Below, piece after piece: positions 26,149-38,229 of a DNA stretch of 64,000 nucleotides. A program made the translations under genes and the position numbers. Source of the stretch: Achatina immaculata (Eukaryota; Mollusca; Gastropoda; Stylommatophora; Achatinidae); the NCBI GenBank assembly GCA_009760885.1, contig CM019701.1, positions 12,731,963 through 12,795,962 of the forward strand. Direction: 5' to 3'. How positions within the stretch are numbered: position 1 is the first letter of the stretch; the number at the start of each line of letters is the position of its first letter. The notes under the pieces are model-generated. The model was not told the origin of the DNA. It saw nothing but the letters and a program-made list of their open reading frames with translations, and ran no database searches.

Positions 26149-29100
26149 TGTGTGTGTGTGTGTGTGTGTCTGGAAATAAAGTGCTGCTTCAAAGCTTTCC
26201 GAGATCGTTCATCATGAAAAACATAGTTAAATTTCACCAACGGACGTGAAAAACACAATTAAACTCCACCAGCGGACGTGAAAAACACAATTAAACTCCA
26301 CCAGCGGACGTAAAAAACACAATTAAACTCCACCAGCGAACGTGAAAAACATAAACTCCACCAGCGAACGTGAAAAACATAGTTAAACTCCAGCAGCGTA
26401 CGTCATTAGAGACAAAAGACCTATTTTATTTGGTTTGACACTTTAAAAATATGAAACAACTGGAGAGTATCTATGAGAAAAAAAACACGACAAGGCGATG
26501 AAAGTGTCAAAGTTAGACTCTCAGCCAGTATATAGTTACCTCAAGTTTCCGCTTACTCAAAACTTCCGGCGGTACCTCAGGGAAAGGTATGTCTTCTGTT
26601 GCATGATGGTCGCCCGAAGTGGTGGAAGGCATGACCAGCTTGTAGTCGTTATGGCGCGTCCGGAAGTCTATACCGTTGAGAACAACGGTCATTTCTCCAA
26701 GACCTGGAAAGAGATCGTTTTAAACACATGTTGCCTTTTACACTTTATACTGAGAGAGGAAAAAAAATTACTGCAGTTGAGTGTGTTGGATGTGATGAAG
26801 TATCGAAACGTTATAAAGAGGACTAAAGACAATCTAAGGACTTAGAATCCTTGAAGAGTCAGACGGGCTTGTTTTGATGCTGTAAGGATTTGTCCAGATT
26901 TTGATGAACTTCGTATGCGTCCTCCTGGTTAGTTTCAGACAAAGTGTGCTACAATGGCCTTTCCTCTCCTTTGGTGCTGAGAACTGTCCGAGGACACGGA
27001 TGAGGGCCGCCTTGCCTCTCTGAACGATACTTAAATGTAGACATGGTTTTAGTATAAACAGTCTCTCCCTGGCTGGCCAGAATGTCACAAGCGCCTGTTA
27101 CAGTGCAGGTTACATGACTAAAATCGGCCGATTCATCCAGTGTTAAGGACGTGTTGAACAAAATGATTCCGGCCGCAGTCAGCACTAAAGCGATTAAGTT
27201 TCTTGTTCAAATAAAATTGTCTTGAGAACAAAGTACGGTCAAGATGAACGAGATTACAAACATCAGATGCTTGCGTAGCCAGATCACGAGGAAGTGTCAA
27301 GATTTTATCCAAGAATGACTATTTCATTGGCGAGGCCGACAAAACATAACAGACAACTGCTGTGGGTAAGTCTGAGTGTGAATAAGGAAGATGATAATGA
27401 TAATAATGATGATTTGGGGAAGGGGTGAAGGGAATAAGAGAGATTGTCTGATTTGTCAGTCAGAGACCAATAACTGACGTGCTAGAGTCAGGACTGACAG
27501 CTGATCAAGATTCTAACGGGCCAAGGATCGCCATAGTCCCCATGGTGGTGGAGTCTAATAAAGAAGTATTGCACACATCCTACATCTCCACATAGGGACT
27601 GTAAAAATACCCATCGTCACCCACTCCAAATCCAGCAGGATGCTGTGCCTCAACATCGTCATCGCAACGGCTGCAAATAACGTCAGCTGGCAGTTTCCGT
27701 GAGGTAACAGAAGATGATGATGAGGACGATGATGATGATGATGGTGATGATGATGGTGATGATGAGCTTTAGATGACTGAGATGTCATCACATAATATTA
27801 GAGACAAGTAGATGGTAAGAAAATGTAATGAATATTTTGTATACAGAGTTTCAATCACAATAAAATCTTACTACAGACATCCACCAAACTGACATCTGAA
27901 TCTGTATACGTCAAGAATACGTTGCCCAGTTCTGATATTGATTGAATCAATCTCTCTTTTAACCAATAAATTTACTGCCCCAACAACTGAATGATTTTAC
28001 GTAGTGTCATGACCTACTTTTTGTTACTATATCTTTGTCACTACCTGGTTTTGACTGAATATTTGATCGTATCAACTATTGATTTAATAAAGTTGTCTCT
28101 GAACTCTTTGTTTACTTGCCTATTCAACGTACTTACCAATTGTAGGCTGCAAAAAATCTTGGTTAAAACGCATGTTTAATACAACAGCTGTTTTATTTTG
28201 CGCCTTTCAGTTGGTTCTCTCTACCAAAAGACACAGTGAAGCTCAGAAGCTCTTATTAAACACCAGCAAAACCAAAGTAATGATAACTGACACAATGAGA
28301 AGCAAGCCCAAAATTACACTGGACCATCAGGAGCTTAAAAACGTAAATAAATGTAAATATCTAGGTTCGGTCATCATCACCAATGGCGACTGCATGTGCA
28401 ACACAGAGACTAGCTCAAACGAAGTGCATGTGGCAAGGTACCAATAAGAAAACAAAGTCATGTTCACTGAGAACTTTCATATTCTCAGTGGCAAGGTACC
28501 AATAAGAAAACAAAGTCATGTTTACTGAGAACTTTCATATTCTCAGTGGCAAGGTACCAATAAGAAAACAAAGTCATGTTTACTGAGAACTTTCATATTC
28601 TCAGTGGCAAGGTACCAATAAGAAAACAAAGTCATGTTTACTGAGAACTTTCATATTCTCAGTGGCAAGGTACCAATAAGAAAACAAAGTCATGTTTACT
28701 GAGAACTTTCATATTCTCAGTGGCAAGGTACCAATAAGAAAACAAAGTCATGTTTACTGAGAACTTTCATATTCTCAGTGGCAAGGTACCAATAAGAAAA
28801 CAAAGTCATGTTTACTGAGAACTTTCATATTCTCAGTGGCAAGGTACCAATAAGAAAACAAAGTCATGTTTACTGAGAACTTTCATATTCTCAGTGGCAA
28901 GGTACCAATAAGAAAACAAAGTCATGTTTACTGAGAGCTTACATATTCTCAGTGGCAAGGTACAGGTGGGAAGCATGGATACTTAACAAATCACTAGAAA
29001 AGAGGATAACAGCATTTGAAATGAAATGTTACATAAGGGCACATAGAATATCATGAATAGTAATATAATAAAGAGATACTAATGTGATTGGGTGTCGCAG

Positions 29101-32100
29101 AAAACTGGTTCGTTAACACCATAAAAATGATAAAGCTGAGATACTTCGGCCATATCAAGAGACACAAAAGCTTGGAGAGGCTGATAGTGGAAGGAAGAGA
29201 AGTGCCCAGTAAAAGAGAAAAGGGACGACCTCGCCGTAGATGGACTCAGGACATTACGGAAAGTCTGAATGTGCCACTGCAAGACGCCGGTCAACTTGCG
29301 CAAGACCGTGCTGCATTCTTGGAGACTGTGAAAGGGAAAACGTTCTGGAAAGAACATGCCACATGAAGAAGTTGGTTTACTGATTCTATATCCTTACTTA
29401 CTTATGGCCCCACTAATTCTGTATCCTTTCTTATTGCTGGTCCCACTAATTCTATACACTTATTTCCTGTAATCCGTCTAATTCTATATCCGTAACCCTT
29501 GTTGATCCCATTAATACTTTCTCATTACCTCCCATTGGTCTAGTAATTATGTAGTCTTACTTCCTGCTAACCCAGTTAATTCCATATCATTACCTCCCGT
29601 TGGTCTACTAATTCTGTAGCTTTACTTCCTGCTGACCCTACTAATAATCCTTAGCTACTATTGGTCTACTAATTCTACAGCCTCCTTATTTCCTGCTTCA
29701 TTCATTCATTCATTCCTTTGCATGTCCCTTGCGGAACTTTGCCTCCCAAACAGCACTCCTGTAGGCCTCTCGGTTGTGAGCAAGATGGCCTGCTGCTGCT
29801 GCATCCATATGATTGCTGCTTGGGTTTCTTGGTATGTTTCCAGAAGGTAGTTTACCATTGCTTTCCTTCCGGGCAGTGACTGTACTAGTCAGTGATCGTA
29901 GCCATTGTCCCTACATTGAGATCATCTGCCTACCATCATAGAATGGTGACCATAACCAACATTATCTGTCAGCTGCTCTCCCATTCCATCCACCACCTGC
30001 TCCCATGGCTTCACGTCACCCTGATCGGGGGGCTATACGGGTACTCCACCTTGCCCAAGGGTGTCCCGTAGACTAACGGAGGTAAGGAGGCGTCTTACTT
30101 CTCCTTTGATAGGGGATACCCCTACCCCGGCTGGCCCTGCTAATTCTATGGCTTTATTTTCTATTAGTCCACTAATTTTAACTTCTTACTTTCTGCCGGG
30201 ACTACTAATTCTGTATCCTTAGCTACGTTGATGGACTAATTCTGTAACCTTAGCTACGTTGATGGACTAATTCTGTATCCTTAGCTACGTTGATGGACTA
30301 ATTCTGTAACCTTAGCTACGTTGATGGACTAATTCTGTATCCTTAGCTACGTTGATGGACTAATTCTGTATCCTTAGCTACGTTGATGGACTAATTCTGT
30401 AACCTTAGCTATGTTGATGGACTAATTCCGTAACCTTAGCTACATTGATGGACTAAGTAACCTTACCCACTGTACGGTCATAGTTAGAGTGGTCATGGAT
30501 TGCAAAGACAGCCTGTCTGACATGCGAGGTACCATCGTAATTATGAAGACCTTTAGGGCCACCTCGAATAACTTGAATCCCAGATTCGCCTTCATTGCGG
30601 ATCCTGTTGGGAGAAAGAGAAAGAGAAAGAGAGAGAAAGATAAAGATTTTGTGGAGCATGGGACACAACGAAATATGAAACATATGAACGAAGTAAATAT
30701 GGTGATGTTTGGTACTCCGTCTTTCCGCCATTTTCATCTTCTTTCATCATCATCTTCGTCTTTTAAAAAAAAATCCTCCTTTTTATTTATCATTATTGTC
30801 GTCGTCGTCGTCTTTTTATTTCGCCGTTTTCCTTTTCGTCCTTTCTTTTGTTTTTGAGCTTTCTTCTTCTTCTTCTTCTTCTTCTTCTTATTATTATTAT
30901 TATTATTATTATTTAATTAAGTAATTAATTAATTGCTTTTTGTCATTTTCGTTGCTTTCATATATTTAGTTAAATCATATTCTTAAGAATTTAAACGGCA
31001 TACCACGCTAAATCTATACTTCAGTTTTCAAGAGCGGGACCAGCTACAAACTCCCCTAATCTGTTGTGTTGTTTTCAATTGCTAGACTACGCTAAATCTG
31101 TACTTCAGTTTTCATGTGCTAGAGACTACGCTACATCTGTACTTCATTTTTCAATTGCAGACTACGCTAAATCTGTACTTCAGTTTTCAAGTCCTAGACC
31201 ACTCTAAAACTATACTTTTGTCTATATTTGGCCACATCAGATCTGGAGTCCTGATTGAAAGACTTCTCGGTTGACTGCGTGAAGGTGACTGCTAAAATAG
31301 AACCGAAGCAGAACATTCATGAAACATCGAGAATGTAACCTCTTGGCTAAGTACACAGGTACGCTTAACAGGTTAATTACACAGGTAAAAATTAAGAGAC
31401 TAACTACACAGAGAGTGACTGTGTAAGAAATAACTGCAGACGCTTGATTGTTTTAAGTAAGAAGGACACTTTTCTATAAATACGACGCAGGGAACTAAAA
31501 CCAACATACCTTTCTTCAGAGTACAACTGCTGCAGCATAACCTGCTTGCTGAGATCAGCGATTGTCTTCTTTAACGCCTGGATTTCATTGTAGAGGCTAC
31601 CGTAACTGCTGTTCTTTTTTTTCTGCCTAGCTTGGCTCCAGCTACCAGCTACAAGAAGTGTCATCGCTATCACGAACCCCAGCATCTACGAGGAGAAAGT
31701 ATTTCTTTGAGAACTCTGATAACTACCAAGAGCCAAGCGCAGCCGTGAACTGTTTGTTCTCTAGAAGTCTGTTTCTATATCACATTCAATGTAAAAGGCA
31801 AATAGTTTCGTTTTTTTCAACATTTAGGATAATTTGCCAAGTATAAACTGCAAGTCCGCTCAACAGCCCCGGGGTACAATTTCACCCCCCCCCCCACCGC
31901 CCACCAAGTCTTGCACTGCCTGCTAGCAGCTCTCTCAAACATCTGAAGATTATCTCACCTGGTTCGTAAACTCAGACAAGTCTAGCCACACCTGATAGTA
32001 AGTGTCTATATATTTCCTGACCTAATCAATGCTATGGAGAGACTATAGATGTAAGTGTCTATATTTCTTGACTTGATCAACGCTATGGAGACTATAGGTA

Positions 32101-32625
32101 TAAGTGTCTATATTTCTTGACATGATCCATGCTATAGAGACTATAGGTGTAAGTGTCTATATTTCCTGATATGATCCATGGTATAGAGACTATAGGTGTA
32201 AGTGTCTATATTTCCTGACATGATCCATGCTATAGAGACTATAGGTGTAAGTGACTATATTTCCTGACATGATCCATGCTATAGAGACTATAGGTGTAAG
32301 TGACTATATTTCCTGACATGATCCATGCTATAGAGACTATATGTGTAAGTGTCTATATATTTCATGACCTGATCCGTGATGAAAGACGCTGGCGACGGTT
32401 GGGACATGTGCTCCGAATGACTGACAACTCACTACCAAAAATAGCACTAAGATGGACACCACAGGGGAACAGAAGTAAGGGTGGACCAAAAGAGACATGG
32501 AGAAGAACAACAGAAAGGATGTTGAGCAATAGAGGGCTCACCTGGGCAAGAGCAGAAAAAAAGGCAAAGGACAGGGATGTGTGGAAAACCCTTGCGGAAG
32601 CGCCATGTGCCCTGGGCACTTAAGG

Positions 32626-32681
<56 letters not shown>

Positions 32682-35600
32682 CATGCTTTACATGCTTTGA
32701 AGATTTGTCATACAGTGTAAAGTGCCAGTATGTTCTTTGACCTGATATAGGTCATTAAGACATCAAGAAAAGAGCGGTCATCAGCTTCTAATTATCTTGG
32801 GGTCTTTCTATGCGAGTGAAATAAATACACAGGGATTATAGCGGCAGTGTCAAGATTGTAAACCTAATCTACGCCTGTGAAACATGTAAGGCTTTTGACA
32901 CTGTACATATAAAAACTATTAAGGTATAAAACAAGGCGTAAGATAAGGGTGTGCACTGTCACCTGGTCTGTTCTCATTATATACTTAAACATCATGAGGG
33001 ATATTAAACACTGGAAATGGATAAAATAGATGTACTATCAATAATCTGGGATATTCAGAAGACACCCTTCTAATATCCTAATAAATATAATCGTTCTGAT
33101 AGTGAAAAGTGGAAGCATTTTGCAGAAACTCGTGAAGAAGATTATTAATGAGAGAAATAAAAGAGGATTAGAGCTAAACATCAAGAAGGCAATGATAATA
33201 TTAAACTAAGATCAAATCACTACAAAGTGAGGCAAAAGGCAGCTTTTTATTATATGAAGAAGATGCTAACAAATATTTAGGGAAAGAGCATCACAGCGCT
33301 ATATAAATCCAGCATTGCTGTATGGTTGTCAAACTAAGATTATTAACAGATAATAAAGAAATAGGAAGCAATGGAGATGTGGTTCTGTGGAAACATGAAG
33401 CACATATCTTGGACAGACAGAAAAACAAAGGAAGAAATCCTCAAAGAAGTTTCAGAACAAAGAAAAACTAGTTAAAATGATAAGAAAAAGACGCTCAAAA
33501 TTTCTTGGACATGTCATGGGAAGATAGAAATTGGAGAATCTTGTACTAATTGGAAAATGCAAGGGGAAAAAGAAGGAAGAGAGGGAGGCGAAGATACAAA
33601 TATCTCATCGGGCTGACCAAGTGACATGGAAAAGCTTTTGAATTCGTCGGAAACTCCAAGGATTCCACAAGAAGGAGAGACCCGATGGCCAATGCTGTCC
33701 CACAGTTTATACTCCGGTGCAGTGGTAGCAAGTTAGGTCGTAAAAATATCCTATAAGTTTTTGTTTGTTTAAATAAATAACTAAACAAATCACTAGCGGA
33801 ACATGCAGCGCCCTTAGACTAGCAAGCAACACCCACGACACACAAACATTTTCTTTCAGTCATTCATCACAGCTGCCATGTTCTATAGGGAAATGACGCG
33901 ATAACTATGTTTAGTAATTATGACAGCCTAATTGTACGAACCCTCAGCTAGAGATCAAAAGCTTAAAACAATTTATAATCATATTTTAGAAAAGAAAACG
34001 CTGTTTAAACGGCTCGCAGAGAAGGTAAAGTTTAAACGGCGTAGAGTGGAGTTAAAGTTTAAAGATTTTATAGAAGAGAATACAAGTTACAGATGGGGGA
34101 AAGAGCAGACGAGAGTGGTAGGGAGAGAATATTGTACTAACTGTAGGGCAGGGGGAGCTACAGTAAAGCTGACATTTTGAGTAGAGTCCATGTAGCTCAT
34201 GCCAGGCTGAAGGAGCACACTGGTCTGTTACTGACAGCACGACGAGCAGGTGGGATAAGTCTTGCCCATTCCTGCTTCCCTGGTGGCGATAACTGTCTAA
34301 TACTGCTACTATATTTGCCGATTTTAAACAAAATTGCAAACACTTCTTCTTCTTCTTCTTTTTCTTCTTCTTCTTCTTTTTTTCTTCTTCTTCTTCTTTT
34401 TCTTCTTCTTCTTCTTCTTCTTCTTCTTCTTCTTCTGCTTTCCGAGCCATTAATGCTCATTGCTGCAGATAAAGTTCGTCTCCATTCCTCTCCATTTCTA
34501 ATCTCTCTCTCTCCAGTTGGTGACACCAATTTCTTTTATATCCTCTTCTATGTTGTCTCTCCATCACTGTCTTGGTCTACCCCTTGGTCTTGTTTCCCTC
34601 ATCTCTCGTGCATACATCATTTTCGTTTGTCTTTTCTCTTCCATTCTTTCTACATACCCCAGCCAGCGTAGTCTGTTCAGTTTCAAGACATGTAAAACTC
34701 TTTAGGATTTAAATAAGCAGTTCAGATCAGTGTTCTTTCTAGCTCTCCATTCTCCACTGTTGGTTTCCTTTGTGGGGCCAAAGATTATTCTTAGGATCTT
34801 GTTCTCAAAGATCTGCAATTGTTGTTCATCTTTCTTTGTATTACGCCTTGTCGTGGCGTGACAGCTTGCGTACCCTGACCACCCTCAGAGCTATACCAGC
34901 GGGAGTTCTACTCCTGGCAGGTCCAACCAAGCTGGGAAGGTCTGCCCAGGTAGGGGTCAGACGAAACTTGCACCCTGGTCCTCCAGGATGGGGGTTGGAA
35001 CATGGGATCAACGACCCCATCTTCGTAAAAGATTAGTGTTATGGAACAGATAAAGAAGCCTCGAAACTGGAGAGATAAAAATGGATTACGACCTTGGAAA
35101 GTCAAAAATATTATGAGTTTTGGAACATGGAATATAAGAAGTTTATACTGACAAGGGGCAGCTAAAGATTTAGCAGATGAACTAAGTAGGTATGACATGG
35201 ATGTTACAGCATTACAGGAAATCAGGTGGTTTGGAGAAGATATAACAGCCATAGGAGAAATGGTACTGGTATATGGAGGTATTACCAATGGAAGACATGA
35301 ACTTGGGACAGGTTTTGCTATCAAGAGAAAAGTATGGGACTTAGTGATGGACTTCAGTGCAAACACTGTATGCAATAAATAAATGTAGGCGAAGAAAGCA
35401 GACCAAGACAAGTTACAGAAACATAACAGAGTGAAGCACAGTTTGGACTTAGAAAAGGAAGAAGCTGCACTGATGCGATATTTACGCTATGACAAGCCTG
35501 TGAAGAAGGTGCCATTGAATATGACCGGAAATCTTGTGGCTCAAGAAAAAGTTTTTGATAGGGTGAACAGAAACAAGATGTGGGCAGTGTTAGAGGAATA

Positions 35601-37963
35601 TAAGGAGTATCAGTAACTTCTCTCTCCGTCTTCTTCTGTCAGAGTGAGAAGTTGGTGGACGGGCTGTCAGTGTGGCTAGGAAGAAAGTCACCGGCGGATC
35701 TCATAATCAAGTCTAAAGACAGGGAATTGTGGAGAGAAATGATCGCCTACGCCACGCGGCACGGCATTTGATTGATTGACTGATTGAAGGAGTATGAGAA
35801 TATCTGTTACAAAATATAAAGTCAGTTACACACAGTAAGGACAACAGTAGGAAATAGGGATTGGTTAGAATAACAAAGGGAGCTAAGCAGGGCTGCGTAC
35901 TATCACCGCTATTATTTATGATCTAAATGGACAAAATAACGAAAGAGGCAAACCCAAACTTACCAGAACTGAATGAATTAATGTTTACATACGACCAGTG
36001 AATTACAAACATTGACCCGAAAACCTTACAAAATAAGATGAACAGTTTCCATCACAGTTGTAAACATTATCATATGAAAATCAACATTACCAAAACAGAG
36101 ATCATGAAACTAAGCACGAGTTCAGTCCCCTTGAACGTCTATATCGAATACGACAAAATCCAATGAGTTAAAGAATTCAAGTGTCTTGGCTGTAGGTTTA
36201 CAGAAGATGGGAAACTTAATAGAGGAACTGAAACTAGAACACACAGAGCAAATGCCATCACATACCAGCAATCTCTGCTACTTTCTCACCCTAACATACC
36301 AGCCATCTCTGTTACTTTCTCACCCTAACATACCAGCCATCTCTGTTACTTTCTCACCCTAACATACCAGCCATCTCTGTTACTTTCTCACCCTAAAATA
36401 GAATTGAAGTAGAATTGAAGAGACATCTAATTAATAGCATATTTATACACAACGTTGTGCTACCAGCCCAGACATGGGCACTAACCAAGAAACGACAAAA
36501 TGATATACCTATAAGCGAAATGAGATGACTAAGAAAAGCAGCAGACGTCGCTAGAAGAGGCAAGGTAAGAAATGACGACATAAAACAATTGGTAGGAACT
36601 ACATCACGCCTACAACGCATAGAGAAACAAAGAATTAAGTGATTTGGCCACTTAATGAGAATGGCGTATATACAGGCAGCCACGAGGTCGTTTAGCCAAA
36701 GAGCTACTGTACACAGATCAAAAGGAAGACCCCGGAAAAGATGGATGGATGTAAACACTCTCGAATTACAGTGTGAACACCACTTCAAGCCACTTACATG
36801 GCCCACAAATGCTAACTGCTCTCCCTACGCAATACAAGAGGAAAGATAAAGCAAGCAAGAAAACGCAGAAGATATTGTACATTATAACTTATCTGACCAA
36901 ATCTGACAAGAAGGTGGGGAAGCCTTTATGTCAACGTTTGTTTCTCAGCCCACGTAAGAAGTTTGTGTTGTTTTCTAGGCACGCTTTGTCCCAGCTAGTG
37001 TGTCCATCCGTCCCATCTGCACTTACAGAAACACTTCGCCATCCTGACCTACTTGCATCTCCCACGTTAACGTCTTTCTACATATTATTTTTGACCTTTC
37101 ACCTCATACACAAAGATGACAGAACCGCTTTACGTACAGTTGGAGCGGTCATCCTTTTCTTTTTCTTGTAAATTCTGCTAGTGTTTTCAGCTTTCATATT
37201 TCCTATTTAAGACAGGACCAGTTTTTATTTACAATTTAGATGTAAGAAGACCAATTTCTTTTGATCATCAGCTAACAAGACATTTGTGTCATATTTACGA
37301 AAACATAATGAGAAATATATAGAACATGCCAGGAATATCAATTGGCGGGTACAGCTTTAATAAAAGTGAAGGGGAACTGCAGACTCTTCTGGACGTTGTG
37401 GTTCATGAAAGTAAAAATAAAGGTCTCAGCCTGAACAAAAAGGAGATTGAAATGATGGTCATCTCAAAGAAAAGAATATCACCAAAATGTAGCATTACCA
37501 CTGATGGCACAAATCTGAAACAAATTGATAGATTCAAGTACTTAGGAACAATTATAACAGCTGATGGGAAATGTCAGAATGAAATAAAAAGCAGACGTGC
37601 TCAGGCCAAGTCAGCATTCCAGAAAATGGGAAACATCTTGTGCAACAGATCCATATCATTGGAAGCAAGATTCTAAGTACTTAAATATTACATCGAGCCA
37701 ATTGTGTTTTATGGATGTGAAGCATGGTCAATGAATAAGAGAGTGCAGCGAGAAATGGAGGCCATAGAGATGAGGTTTATAAGAAGGATGTTGAAGACAC
37801 CATGAACAGCCAAGAAAACCAATTAAGAGAGGCTGGAGTTAAAAGGCAAATTATAGCAAAGATCAGAGACAGACAAGCGAGATTTGTAGGATATTTCCTG
37901 AGAATGGGAAAACTGGAACACACTGTGACAAGTGGAAAAACTGAGGGAAGAAGAGACAGAGGA

Positions 37964-38004
<41 letters not shown>

Positions 38005-38130
38005 ACTGGATGGGCTGTCAGTGTGGCTAGGAAGAAAATCACCGGTGGATCTCATAATCAAGTCTAAAGACAGGGAATTGTGGCGAGAAATGATCGCCTA
38101 CGCTATGCCGTGCGGAACTTAGACAGACAG

Positions 38131-38229
<99 letters not shown>

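Larger units (their letters stand above)
34845..36860 (+). mobile_element. Internally rearranged LINE, family I, with nested insertion and array
   Basis: Begins with a 5' leader (CGCCTTGTCGTGGCGTGACA). It then has an endonuclease start ([11 protein letters not shown], a stop, [16 protein letters not shown] with the catalytic Glu), breaks off, and resumes in the RT (a [15 protein letters not shown] block, then a [12 protein letters not shown] box near 35900 and [16 protein letters not shown]). It ends with a [15 protein letters not shown] block, FGHLMRM and [12 protein letters not shown]. The loss of most of the endonuclease and early RT, plus stops, shows a deletion derivative. Holds a nested LINE end at 35612-35786 and a 34-bp array at 36262-36398. 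Confidence 0.75.

Noticed and set aside
31404..31509. Extension of the signal-peptide exon through [16 protein letters not shown]
   Set aside because: A GTATGT donor precedes it, and splicing to exon 2 in phase 2 gives the conserved continuation.
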